A stretch of DNA of 64,000 nucleotides from Apium graveolens. Taxonomy: Eukaryota; Streptophyta; Magnoliopsida; Apiales; Apiaceae. The notes beneath the pieces were generated by a model, which was not told where the DNA came from, made no database searches, and saw only the letters and a program-made list of their open reading frames with translations. A program made the translations under genes and the position numbers. Of this stretch, positions 24,051-36,000 are shown piece after piece (the first letter of the stretch is position 1; each line of letters begins with the position of its first letter). Location: assembly GCF_009905375.1 (NCBI RefSeq), contig NC_133657.1:49196741-49260740 (forward strand), read 5' to 3'.

Positions 24051-24464
24051 AAGGTTGTATGCATATAGATTTGTGGTAAAAATTTCAGAATTTTATGTGC
24101 TTGTATGAATTAATTATGATTTTTACAAGTTATATTATGGATTAATTTTGCCTGATGAGAAATCATTTCTCAGAATAATTTTGAATGTTGATCTGGGTTC
24201 TACAAGTGTTGTAGATCGTCTGGGTATTTTTTTTCATAATTTTATGATGTATAGATTATTTATTATGAATTTTTGAAGTTGTTAAAATTAAATTCGTAAT
24301 TAATTAATCATATATATATATAATATGTTGTATATATATATATATTGTCTGCTATATCTGTACTGTTAATTGCTGCTGCACGTTAAAAGAGAAGCACAGA
24401 GAAGACAGATACAGGCGCACAGAATTCCATGGGCAAAACGGCGACTGACGTAAACAGGCAAAGG

Positions 24465-24690
24465 ACTGCGCGTCGACCACGCGCGCGTGGGGCTCTCGCG
24501 CTGGCGTGCCACGCGCGGCGCATGGAAGACACGCGCTGGTGATGTCAGCATCAGGGTTTCGGGCGCGTGGAGCGCGTGAAGCGCGTGGGTGCGCGTGGCG
24601 GAGTTCAGGCACGCGCCTGACAGCGCGTGTGCGCGTGTCGGCGCGTGGGGAAACTTTATTCGGCGCGTGAGGGCGCGTGCGAGGTCAGAT
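24465..24690 (+). repeat. CpG-dense GCGCGTG cluster in the leader of copia D
   Basis: About ten copies of GCGCGTG within 220 bases, in an element that is otherwise AT-rich. It lies about 430 bases after the primer site and before gag. Minus-strand frames here are by-products of GC content. Confidence 0.85.
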
Positions 24691-25339
24691 TAGGGTGATT
24701 TTGGTGCCGTTGGATTCGTCTTTTCGAGACGCTTCTAATGGTATATTATATGATATTTTATGAAATTGTTTCAAACTGTTTAGAGCTAACAGAAATGTTT
24801 TTAAGCTGTTTTTAACTGTTTAAATTGCTTTTAAATACTTCATGTGATACATAGAGATGTATATTGCTTAGACGAATGTGCTAGATGATGTAACATGCCT
24901 ACCTTGATGTTTATTCATGTTTATATATGTGATATATGCTTAGTTTATCATGCGATGATAGATTTAGGTGAACTTGAATGAACATAAGGCGTTTGTTAGA
25001 CAACCTAGTATAGTGAAATTGTTTCATAACCTTAAGAACAATATTATGAATACAATCATGAGATTCTTGTGTTTGTGAAACACGTAATTGAATATGAATT
25101 TTCGATATGAGAGAAAGGATGATTCTGTCAACAACAGATTTCTATCTGTAAGAAAGGGTTATTAAGTGACGCCTCTTGACAATGCTCCACCCGATCTGGG
25201 AATCATCTGATTATTGATTATTGATTTGAAATATTTAATTTAAAAGGAAGAATTTCTTTATAATATGATTATGATTGTAACGTAATATAATCCCTCTAAA
25301 ATTAAATAATATCAAGTAGTAATTGGCCAATGATACAAC

Positions 25340-25716
25340 GGGCTTGTGTCGGTTATAGCCTTCCAACATGATAGAAAAGTAGTTCTTATTTTTGAATCAT
25401 TGTCGGTTCGTGCTACAGCCGAGGGCTTTGATTTCAAAATAAGAAATACTTGTCTATTACATAGAGATGTGTACTTTGAATAAGAATCTAAAGGTCGGTA
25501 CGTGCTACAGCCGTGGGCCTTTGGGGACTGATTCAACTGTACGGAATATTGGGTTAGACTTGACTTAGAATATTGAGTTTGTCGTGCTACAGCCGAGACT
25601 CAATTATTCAAGAGGCTAAAGTTTGATTAGGGAATAACATGAGATGTAATTGACAAGAGTTGTCTGCCTATTGAACATTACATGGCGGTTCGTGCTACAG
25701 CCGGGGTCGTGTAATG
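25340..25716 (+). repeat. Hairpin array with a constant loop, leader of copia D
   Basis: Four clear hairpins share GTGCTACAGCCG near the tip (GTGCTACAG at 25410, 25502, 25584 and 25692), usually after CGGTTC. Each has different flanking arms that pair with each other: CTTATTTTTGAATCA with TGATTTCAAAATAAG; GAATCTAAAGG with CCTTT...GATTC; GAATATTGAGT with ACTCAATTATTC; CATTACA with TGTAATG. A fifth, degenerate copy is near 25350. Spacing is 82-108 bases. It lies just upstream of gag. Confidence 0.8.
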
Positions 25717-25906
25717 GAATGTAGGATCCCTATTCTCACTAGCATTATGAATGCTTAATTTTTCACGTAGGGGGTTGAATAAATTAGGAAAACTAGTGGG
25801 AGCCACTTATGAATAAAGACCCGATTCATATAGTATTTTGAAATGAAATCGAATATTTGCTAAGTGTTGTTATGTGTTTATCATTTACAGATTTACTTTG
25901 TACGTT

Positions 25907-26785
25907 ATGTCTTCTGCACTATCACTCAGGAGCATACTGGATGCTCATAAATTGACTGGTCCTAATTATGCTGACTGGCTTCGAAACTTGAGAATTGTTC
26001 TCAGGATTGAGAAGCTAGAATACGTGATTGACTCACCTAAGCCTACTGAACCTGCTAGTGATGCACATAATGATGAACATGTTGTGTATCGTAGGTGGAT
26101 AGATGATGCAAATGTTGCTCAATGCATCATGCTAGCTTCCATGAACATTGAGCTACAGAAGCAACATGAGCATATGGATGCTCACACTATCCTCATGCAT
26201 CTACAAGAGTTGTATGATGTGGCAGGGAGGACAGCTCGATATGAGATATCGAAGGAGCTGTTCGGTTGTAGGATGTCTGAGGGATCATCTGTGAATGACC
26301 ATGTACTTAAGATGATCAATTTGATTGAACGTCTTGGACAACTTGGTTTTGCCATGAATGGGGAGCTGAGCCAAGACTTGGTCTTGCAATCGTTTCTGAG
26401 TTCGTTCTCGCAGTTTGTTGTGAACTTTCACATGAATAAGTTGGATGTCAGCCTGCCTGAACTCCACAACATGTTGAAGACTGCGAAATCGAATTTCCCC
26501 CCTAAGAAGAGTTCTGTTCTTCTAATTGGTGAAGGTTCCAATCCTAAGAAAAGGAAGAGGAACTCTTCCAAGAAGAAGAAAGTAGGTGAGAAAACGCCGG
26601 TTCCACCAAAAGCTGAAGACTCCAAGAGCAAAGTTGTTTGCTTTCACTGTAACAAGGTGGGGCACTGGAAGAGGAACTGCAAGGTTTACCTTGCAGAATT
26701 GAAGAAGAAGGGTAGTGAGACTACCGCTTCTGATTCAGGTATGTTCATGATAGAAGTGAATATGTCATTTCTACTTGGGTATTAG
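25907..26785 (+). CDS. gag: Gag of copia D
   Basis: Capsid/nucleocapsid protein, starting at the ATG at 25907 (MSSALSLRSILDAHKLTG), the usual start of this gag family. About 290 residues: UBN2_2-type gag domain (residues 1-200), a Lys-rich basic stretch (PKKRKRNSSKKKK) and a CCHC zinc knuckle (CFHCNKVGHWKRNC) near residue 246. The frame closes at 26785, one base out of frame with the protease that follows (TWVLDTACGSHIC). That looks like a 1-base change or a frame junction. It is the only open gene of D. Confidence 0.85.
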   Translation: MSSALSLRSILDAHKLTGPNYADWLRNLRIVLRIEKLEYVIDSPKPTEPASDAHNDEHVVYRRWIDDANVAQCIMLASMNIELQKQHEHMDAHTILMHLQELYDVAGRTARYEISKELFGCRMSEGSSVNDHVLKMINLIERLGQLGFAMNGELSQDLVLQSFLSSFSQFVVNFHMNKLDVSLPELHNMLKTAKSNFPPKKSSVLLIGEGSNPKKRKRNSSKKKKVGEKTPVPPKAEDSKSKVVCFHCNKVGHWKRNCKVYLAELKKKGSETTASDSGMFMIEVNMSFLLGY

Positions 26786-28660
26786 ATACCGCCTGTGGTT
26801 CTCATATCTGCAATTTGTTGCAGGGACCAAGGAGAAGTAGGACTCTTGAGGAAGAGGAGGTGATTCTACTGATGGAAATGGAGAAAGAGTTGTTGCTGAA
26901 GATGTAGAATCATTTCATTTACATAGGCCTACGGGCAAGACTATTGTTTGAAATAATTGTTATTTTGTTCCCTCGATTGTGAGGAATATTATTCCCATGT
27001 TAGACTTGGGTGGATTTTCATTTATTATTGAGAATAATGAATGTTCTATTCTTAGAGATAATATTCTTTATGGACGTGGTACTTTAAATAATGGTCTATT
27101 TATATGTGACATAATTTACTTCAGATTGAACAAACTAATAAAAGAAAAAGGATGATGAAAATCTCACTTCATAGTGGCACTGCAGTCTCCATTTAGTGGA
27201 TATGGAGAGAGGGCTGCAAATTTGCTAGGAATGGTACACACAGATGTATGTGGACCAATGTCTACGCAAGCCATGGGTGGATTTTCATACTTCATTACTT
27301 TCATAGATGATAGATCTAGATTCAGATATGTGTTTGATGAAACACAAGTCTGAGGCCTTTGAAAAGTTTAAAGAATATAAGTATGAAGTGGAGAAATAAC
27401 CAAACATAGTATTATAACTCTTCGATTAGATCGAGGTGGTGAATACTTGAACGGAGAGTTTCTAGATTATCTTTAAGTAAATGGTATAGTCTCCCACTGG
27501 ACTCCTCCAGATTGGTATCTGAAAGGAGAAATCGAACTTTGTTAGACATAGTTCGGTCCATGATGAGCTATGCAAATCTTCCAGTATTCCCATGGGGTTA
27601 TGCATTGGAAACCTCAGCATATTTACTGAATAAGGTGCCTTCCAAAATCTGTTCCTCAAACTTCGTATGAGATATGGAAAGAAAGGAAACCGAGTCTTAA
27701 ACACGTTAAGATTTGGGGATGTCCAGCTTATGTCAAGTAAGTTGACCCAGATAAGCTGGAATATCGATCCGTAAAATATAGTTTTGTGGGATATCCTAAA
27801 GAGACTTTAGGGTATTACTTTTACACCGATCATCGGGTGTTTGTCTCCAGACATGCTACCTTCTTGGAAAAGGAGTTTATCCTTGAAGGAAACAGTGGGA
27901 GCAAAATTGAACTTGATAAAGTTCAAGAAGCACAAACTACTACGGATCAAGTGGAAACACCTGTTCTGACTGAACAACCTTTTGTGGAACAGCCCATTCA
28001 TAGATCAGGAAGAGTGTCTCGCCAACCTGAGAGGTAATATGGCCTTGTCATTGAGAATGATAATGAGTTGTCGATCATTGAGTTTGACGACCCTGTGACC
28101 TATAATGAGGCTATGAGTAGTGTTGACTCAGAGAAATGGCATAGTGCCATGAAATCCAGAATGGAATCTATGTATACGGTATACAAAAGATAGATTATAG
28201 CAGATGGCCAGGTGGAGACCTATAAGGCCAGACTTGTGGCAAAAGGATTCAAACAAAGGCAATGGATTGACTTTGATGAAACCTTTTACCTGTAGCCCTG
28301 TTAAAATCAGTTCGGATTTTGCTTGCGAATGCTGCTTACTACGACTATGAGATCTGGCAATTAGCCAGATGGTTTTCTTTCCAAGGGAAATGAAAACCTA
28401 GTGTGTAAGCTGCTGCGAACCTTATGTGGTTTAAAGCAAGCTTCTCGAAAGATGGAACATTCGTTTTGATGAGACAATCAAAGAGTTTGATTTTATCAAA
28501 AACGTAGATGAACCATGCGTCTACAAAAGGGTTAGTGGGAGCGCGGTAACATTTCTTATATTGTATTGAATTAGAGTTGACACACATAACAACATAGCAG
28601 ACCCACTCACAAAGCTACTTTATGAAAGTCACTTTGATCGTCAAGATGGGTATTAGATAC
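26766..28660 (+). pseudogene. pol: Decayed and shortened pol of copia D
   Basis: Fragments in order: protease (LDTACGSHIC, 26780s), integrase core (GMVHTDVCGPMS near 27225, ITFIDDRSR near 27295), integrase C-terminal part (VGYPKETLGYYFY, 27780s) and the start of RT ([12 protein letters not shown], about 28220). Only the very end of RNase H (NNIADPLTKLL, about 28590) follows. Most of RT, including the YxDD region, and most of RNase H are missing near 28540-28580. Many stops and frameshifts. The element could move only with enzymes supplied elsewhere. Confidence 0.85.
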
Positions 28661-28681
28661 CAGAGTGGTTGGCTTTAGTAC

Positions 28682-28691
28682 AAGTGGGAGA
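28682..28691 (+). other. Polypurine tract of copia D
   Basis: AAGTGGGAGA one base before the 3' LTR. Confidence 0.8.
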
Positions 28692-28692
28692 T

Positions 28693-30356
28693 TGAAAGGA
28701 ATATGTCCTAAGTCCAATCAGGTATTAGGATTTAGGAATAACTTTTATGTAATCTGTTTTGATTTCATTGATATTAATAAAGACTTGTTTTGTTTTTATT
28801 ACGGGCTCTATCTATTTAAGTGTTTAAATAAGATATACCATAGTTTAGAGTAAAGCTTTTTATGGATTATGATGAGATCATAATAGTGAGACCTAAAAAG
28901 ATGATAACTCTAAACTTAAATAGTTCCTGGTCATAGGATTACTAACTGGTAATTAATAATCCGCAAAGATCGGTACATACTATGCTTGCTTCATTTTGAA
29001 GGATGTCTGTTCTCATAGACATTTGTGTGGTGACACTATAGCTAGTATGTAGATGCTTATTATGGAATAAGTTCACTGAACATGACTCGCCCAGCTGAAC
29101 AACTGATGGAGTTCACTCACGTGTCAGCAGTTGTTCTCTTAGTGATAGTTGTACAAGTATCCTTAGATTTGAGGTCATCATAGTCATCTTGTGTACACTG
29201 AACTATGCTTTGGTTTAGTTCTTAGTCTCCAGGGACAATTATTAGGGCTCTTCTGGGTATAGGAATTTGTACACGAAGATAGTGTATGATCAATAAAGGA
29301 TCTACCCCTTCCAGTGAAGGAAGCGAATGTTCAAGGCTGATCCACTTATGCTAGTTCAGGAATCTCTGGCCAGAGTAAATGAAATTAGAAAGGAGTTTCT
29401 AATTTGCATGGAACTACGCATAGTAAATGGTAAGCAAGTGATTAAATTTGATAGGCTTGACACGAGATCCATGCCTTGTATTTAATCGGGACATTGTAGA
29501 GTAGAAGGTGTTTATTGTACGGTAACTATTCACTGACAGGTTCTTGGTATTCTAAGCAGTGAATTCATATTATCCGGATAGTCGCGATATGTTGAGAAGC
29601 ATCACTCACGATGTAGAATAAATGTGATTAATTAATTAATCATATTTAATAAATTAGAGAATTTATATAAATAATGATAAAATAGTTTTATTATTATTTA
29701 TTTCTACTACCGGCTTAATATTGAACCTACAGGGTCACACCATAAAAAGAGAATGATTTATTGGTGGAGGAATTAATTAATAATGGCTAATAATTATTTA
29801 TTTGTGAAATAAATAATTATTTGGCAAATTTAATAATTGATTAAATGAGATTTAATTGATTATAAATTAATTAAGAAAAGTTCTTAATATTATTAATTAA
29901 AGGATTTAATTTTTGGAAATTAAATCAAGAGAGAGAATTATTTCTAAAGTGTTTAGAAAAAGGATTAATGATTAAAAGGTGTTTTAATTATTAATGAGAA
30001 TAATAAATGGGATAATAATAATAATATTTATGGGAAAATTTCAGCTGCAAATTTTGCCTATAAATACATTATTATAGACCCTATTTTATTCTAACCCCAG
30101 AAACCCAAAAGTTTCAGAAAACCAAATTCTCTCCACCTCCTCCTCCTCCTCCTAAAAGTCATTTTCTTGGTGGATACCGGTGGAGTGCTTCACACTTGAG
30201 GAGCAACTGCTAAGGATCTCAGATCGTTATCTCCGAATTATTTTAAAAGGTTAGATTCGATCCCTCGAATTTTTTTTCACGATTTATATGCTTTTATTTG
30301 GATTTTGTATGTGTAAAAGTGTTTTGCCATGCCCCCGCTGCGTTTAAAATCCAACA
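28693..30356 (+). repeat. 3' LTR of copia D
   Basis: 1,664 bp, nearly identical to 22377-24037, with one extra CCT in the CT-rich run and a TATA box at about 30058. Confidence 0.95.
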
Positions 30357-30361
30357 GTTTT

Positions 30362-30690
30362 CAACTGGGCTTCTTTTCCACCCCTTAAAATCATTTGGGC
30401 CTTATCCATGGGCCTTTTTACCTGGGCTTTTGTCAATGGGTCTCTTTCTTTATCATTGAATCAGGCTGGGCTTTTTAAATACTTGGGCCCTTAACTGGGC
30501 TTGATTTTTTCTAAAATTGGGCCCTTTTTCTGAGCCCAAATCCCAAGGTCCTCTAGGATTCTTCCAGATTCTTCCAGAATCTCTTAAAAACTTAAGTTTT
30601 TCTTTTGATTTTTACTGGAATTCTCTGGATAATTCCAGAACCTTCTAATTTTTGGGCCTAAATGGGCTTTTTAAGGCCCATTATCCCCCT
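30362..30690 (+). promoter_or_regulatory. TGGGCC/TGGGCT cluster before the antisense gene of gypsy B
   Basis: Many TGGGCC, TGGGCT and GGCCCA copies lie here and continue left of copia D at 22190-22371, to which this stretch was joined before D inserted. TGGGCY is the plant Site II element bound by TCP-type factors and is usually found upstream of start sites. Its role here is inferred from position. Confidence 0.5.
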
Positions 30691-30697
30691 TCCTTGG

Positions 30698-30707
30698 CTA
30701 TATAAAG
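30698..30707 (+). promoter_or_regulatory. TATA box of the antisense gene in gypsy B
   Basis: CTATATAAAG followed after about 30 bases by a pyrimidine-rich leader (CCTCCACACCTCTC) and the ATG at 30865. A typical plant core promoter, opposite in direction to the element's own transcription. Confidence 0.6.
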
Positions 30708-30864
30708 GTGGGATGAGAGTGTGATTCCTCCACACCTCTCATTTCACCTCTCTACTCATTCTACAACTTGTCCCCATCCTTTCTCAAGCTTTCTAACCTT
30801 CTCCTCTCTCAAATCCCCTCCCTTAGTTTTCCAACCTCTCCTTCAGGCTTTTTCCAGCTTACTA

Positions 30865-32761
30865 ATGGCTGACAAGAATTCCGAGAGGGCGGCTAAGATA
30901 GCCTCGGCTTCAAAACAAGGTAAGGATATCGAGATCCGTTCTTCGTATATGTCTTTAATCGATATGATTAATACTAGGGGGGATGAATATCCCTCCACTG
31001 CACATCTCGATTCTTTTAATCATTGTAATACTTGGCACAACATAGATTTCGATAAACTAAATACACGTTATAATGTCCTTCCTCCTCTTAAATTAGTTCC
31101 AGTTTCTGGTGGTGACCGTACTTGTCACTGGAAACCCGACACTCTTTTTATTTATACTGATGCCCTTAATGTTGGGCTTAGGTTTCCTTTCCATCCTTTC
31201 ATTCCCCATCTTTTAGCTGATTTACAAATCAACCCATGTCAGCTTCCTCCAAACGCTTGGAGGAACATTTTATGTTTTATGGTCTGCTGCCTTAGGGAAG
31301 GTTTTCCCCTTTTTATAGCTGTTTTTAGGATGGTCTTTTAGTGCTATAATAGCTCTTCCAGTATCTGTGGTTGGGTCTATGTTAAGCAAAGGCCCAAAAG
31401 TAAACATATCTTTAACAGCGCCTCCATTCCTAATAACAATCAAAATTGGAAGAATAGTTTCGTTGGGTTACGTTGGGAGAATGACGACTGGGGCACACTC
31501 TTCCGATCTTCCTTCGGGAAGGTTAGTGATGGTAGCCTCAAATCCATTCACTTAACTCCCGAGGAAACTATCATTTATAATGGGCTTACTCAGGACGACG
31601 GCACTACTACCAGCTGGACTCTCTTAGAGGAGTTCTCCCTCATTCACGTGAGACTATCCTCTGTTTCTCAACTGGGTATTTTTCTTCCCTTCTCAACTTT
31701 ATTTCATTTCATGAATTATTAACACCACTTATTTTGTTTTTTGCCTTGTTTTGCAGCTGCTAAGGAGATCAACGAGGACAATGTACCTCCCGTTGAAGAG
31801 ACTGCTAGGATGAAAAAAGCTCCAGGACACCAGAGGAAAGGCCACGGAGCCTAGCTTCTTGAGGAAACACAAGGAGCCTATGTAGGAGGCTTCAACTGAG
31901 GGAGCTGAGGGCCATGGTGCTCCTATCACTGCTGTTGTTCCTGCTGCTGCTGCTACAGGCTCCTTCCAACCTCTCTGGGGATTCCGCCGAGGGGATACCA
32001 TGGTTGGATTCACGAAACATGCTTGGGATTGGTCCTACCATGGTGTGACTCCCAAGGATTTTACTGATGTGGTGGCCACCCCTGACCTTGAGAGGATAAA
32101 GCTCATGGGGGCTCAGTCTCTGGCTTCGGTATGCCTCTTCTTTTTTGAACTTATCTTTCTTACTTGTAGCATTCTCTTGCCTTATACCTTGTTAATTGCT
32201 TTATTTCAGTCTAACGCCTATTTTCAAGGCGCTGTGAGGCAAGCCGGGTCATGGAAGCGGGCTTCCGATAAGGCCGACAATGCCCTCAGGAGGCAACAGA
32301 AGAAGTATGCTACTATGGAGAAGAAGTTCAAACGCAAGGAGGAAGAACTCGGGGAGTCTAACGCCGAACTGGTGGTACTTCGGGCGGAGAAGGACAAAGC
32401 TATAGATAACTACCTGGACTCGGAGGAGTTTGCCCAGTCCATGAGGATTAGGGATGACTCAGTCTTTCCCGGGTTTTTTAGGACTGGTTGGGACACGACC
32501 CTTGGGACTGTGAACGAGGCTTGTCCTGATATTAACCCGGCGGATTATGTCTGCCCTGATGACGAGGCTTTGCTACAGAGGTTTCATACTCGAGTAGTTG
32601 TCTCGGATCATGTTCCTCATTATCCGCTCCTTCCTCCTCCCGAGTCTTCTTCCAGGCCTGCTGAGGAAGATAGCTCTTCCTCCTCCTCCGAGACGATAGA
32701 GACATCTAGCGAGAGCGGAGGGGACGATGATATGGATGTCGAGGGCACCTCAGCTCCTTAG
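30865..32761 (+). pseudogene. Antisense spliced gene in gypsy B, gypsy-type putative transposon protein
   Basis: Runs opposite to gypsy B, converging on its integrase. Start MADKNSERAAKIA at 30865. Exon 1 (30865-31675) holds a globular domain (LRFPFHPFIPHLL, CQLPPNAWRNILCF, GWVYVKQRP, WGTLFRSSFGKV) matching what is called Putative gypsy type transposon (Transposase_28). The introns are 31676-31756 and 32129-32209, both 81 bases with GT...AG ends. Exon 3 carries a coiled coil (AEKDKAIDNY region) and ends in an acidic Ser-rich tail. Defects: TAG at 31339-31341, a frameshift in the 31800s, and TAG near 31880. Function is unknown; it is not a shown transposase. Confidence 0.7.
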
Positions 32762-33082
32762 AGCTTTTCCAGCCCTGCGTGGCTTGTTTTCTTTATCTTA
32801 TTTTCAAGACTTTATTTATCGAACTCTTGTAATATTTATCCGATCTACTTTATTTATCACATTTTATGCTTGTATTTCACACATTTGGTTTTCCTTGCCT
32901 TGCATTCAAACATATTTTGAAAACTTCATGAATTTCCATAAATTGTTTGGGATTCATCCCTTACACAAGTCTTAATAAACTTCAAAATAAAACTAGAACA
33001 TATAAATCCTAAGCAAGCAAAGCTTCAAGGTGCTTTTCAACCTACTTGCCATCTTGACAAGTGAGAATCATATCCAATTGCC
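32762..33082. other. Convergent spacer in gypsy B
   Basis: About 320 AT-rich bases between the end of the antisense gene and the end of integrase. It probably contains the 3' end of the antisense transcript; nothing else is recognised. Confidence 0.5.
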
Positions 33083-36000
33083 TTACACATAGTAAACCTT
33101 CAGGTTTTGTGCATGCCAAGTTCCCGGGACTTCAAAACCATCCATAGTCTCTAGCTTGTAGGTTCCTCTACCTTGAACGCTCTTGACTCTGTACGGCCCT
33201 TCCCAATTCGGGGCAAGCTTCCCTTTTTTTCCTACACCAGACGCTTCTATCTTCCTCAAGACTAGGTCACGTTGTTTAAAAAACCTTTCCTTAACCCTCA
33301 GGTTGTAGTAGAATGAAGCCTTTTTTTGATATTCTACTATCTTTGCATGTGCCTCATCTCGCACTTCATCAATTAAGTCCAGAGCCAACCTTTGTCCTTC
33401 CTCATTTTCCTCAACATTGAAAGCTTGAATCCTTGGAGAGGAATGTGATATCTCCACGGGAACAACTGTTTCTGCCCCATATGCCAACATGAAGGGAGTT
33501 GCTCCAGTCGTGACTCTACATGTAGTCCTATAGGCCCATAATATTGGAAGTATCTCATCCACCCAATTATTTCTTGAATTCTCGATCCTCTTCTTTAGTC
33601 CATCCAGGATTATTCGATTTGCTACCTCCGCTTGCCCATTGGCTTGCGGGTGATCCACAGAGGTGAACTGTAACTCAATTTCATTTTCTTCACAATACTT
33701 CTTGAATTCCTCGTTGTTGAATTGTGTTTCGTTGTCGGTGACTAGGATGCGGGGAATCCCATACCGGCACATAATATTTTCCCACATAAATTGTGCAACC
33801 TGTTTAGTTGTGATTTTAGCCAAGGGTTTGGCTTCAATCCACTTGGTGAAATAATTAATGGCTACAATCAGAAACTTTCTTTGTGCCGTGGCCATGGGAA
33901 AAGGCCCCAGAATATCCATTCCCCACATAGCAAAGGGGATGGGCGAGTTGATAGAGGTCAGCATCTCGGGGGGTTGTCTAACAACAGGTGCATGCTTATG
34001 ACAGCGGTCACACTTCTTCACATATTCTTTGGCATCAGCCATCATTTCTGGACAATAAAAGCCTAAACGGGTTATCTTATGAGCCAAGGCCCTGCCCCCC
34101 AAGTGTTACCCACAGATACCTTCATGGACTTCTTCAAGAGCCACGCGTGCCTCATCGGGCCTGAGACACCTTAAGTAAGGAACCACGAAAGATCTTTTGT
34201 ACATAATCCCATCTATCAAAGAGTACCTTAGTGCCTGAATAGTTAACTTCCATGCTTCAGTTGCATTGCTTGGCAACCAACCGGTTTGAATGTGAGCCTT
34301 AATGGGATCAATCCATGATGTCCCCAGGCCTATAGGAGCCACAAGCTTAACATCTATGCTTCGTGTCTTTTAAACACGGAAGTACACACTTCCTGAACTT
34401 TCTTCTATCTCGGATGAAGCAAACTTTGATAATGCATCTGCCTTAGCATTTTCCTCCCTTGGAATGTGCTCAACATGGCATTCATTAAATTGGGTCATCA
34501 CAGCCCTTACTAGGCGGACATACTTAGCCATCGTATCATCCCTTGCCTCAAATTCTCCCTTTACCTGGGATATGATCAGCTTCGAGTCTCCACGGACCTT
34601 TAAGTTTTTGACTCTAAGTGTTCCAGCTAGGCCAAGACCAGCTATCAGAGCTTCATATTCTGCCTCATTGTTTGTGGTTGGGAAGTCTAGCTTCATAGCA
34701 TATTCAATTAAGAACCCATCAGGGCTTTGTAAAACCAATCCTGCTCCACTGGAGTTTGTTTTTGATGCTCCATCAAAATAGAGAACCCAATATTCTTTCT
34801 CCTTATCATCCTTCTCTTTGTCCCCATTATCGACTCCCTTGTCTTGAGGTATGGTATCTTCCTGCCCCCCGACTTCTTGGTTGGGTATGGTACATTCCAC
34901 CACGAAGTCAGCTAGTGCCTGGGCTTTAATTGTCGTTCGTGGCTTATACATGAGATCGAACTCTCCCGGCTCTATTGCCCACTTAATCAATCTCCCACTT
35001 GCCTTGTGACTGTGAATGATATTTCTCAGGGGCTGATTTGTTAGCACCTCAATCTGATGAGCCTGAAAGTAAGGACGCAGCTTTCTCGAAGCCATTACCA
35101 AGGCTAGAGCAAATTTCTAAATAGTCGAATAATTCAACTCAGCACCATGTAGAATTTTGCAGACATAGTATACGGGTTTCTGGATTTTCAATTCCTCCTT
35201 AATCAACACAGCGCTCAAAGCACTTTCTGAAACAGCTAAGTACAAGAATAAAACTTCATTCAAAGCTGGCTTGGCCAACAACGGGGCCTGGGCCATATAC
35301 TTCTTTAACTCTTCGAATGCCTTATGGTTTTCCTCATTTCATACAAAGTCCTTAATGTTCTTTAGTAACTTGAAGAATGACAAGCACTTGTCTCCTGACT
35401 TGGAGATGAATCGTCCTAGCGCAGCAACCCTTCCTGTGAGCTTCTGAACATCCTTGACAGTTTTTGGTGGTTCCATGTCCAGGATTGCCTTTATTTTATC
35501 GGGGTTAGCCTCTATCCCTCTCTTGGAGACCATCAATCCCAAAATTTTCCAGATCCTACTCCGAAAGCACATTTTGTAGGATTTAACATCATCTTGTGGT
35601 ACCTTAGGACCTCAAAAGGGTTATATGATCAGTCTTTACTAGACTCTTGACTAACATGTCATCAACATAGACTTCCATAGTCTATGTTGATAGGTGACTC
35701 CTGCATTCTTAAGACCAAATGCCATAACAAGATAACAATAAACACCAAAATCAGTGATGAATGATACTTTTGGAATGTCATCCTTGTGCATCTTAATCTG
35801 ATTGTATCCACTAAATCCATCCATGAAACTCAGCATCTCATGCCCAGCAGTGGCATCAATCAAAGTATCAATCCTTGACAACGGAAAACAGTCTTTAGGG
35901 CATGCATCATTCAGATCAGTGAAGTCTATACACATCCTCCACTTTCCATTAGCCTTCTTCACCATTACAGGGTTTGCTAACCATTCCGGAAATTGAATCT

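Larger units (their letters stand above)
22377..30356 (+). mobile_element. Copia element D, internally reduced
   Basis: LTRs at 22377-24037 and 28693-30356 and a perfect TSD, GTTTT, at 22372-22376 and 30357-30361. It is inserted in the 3' region of gypsy B. The primer site, a structured GC-rich leader, an open gag and a heavily decayed, shortened pol follow. LTRs differ at about 20 sites and one 3-bp indel (about 1.3%), the youngest of the three dated pairs. The lineage within Ty1/copia is not settled from gag alone. Confidence 0.94.

Noticed and set aside
24352..24612. Two overlapping minus-strand frames rich in Arg/Ala
   Set aside because: Both come from the GCGCGTG cluster, where high GC removes stop codons; no homology is seen.
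25340..25716. CRISPR-like array
   Set aside because: Regular spacing and a constant core are present, but the repeat is too short, spacers pair with each other as stems, and the context is a plant retrotransposon leader.
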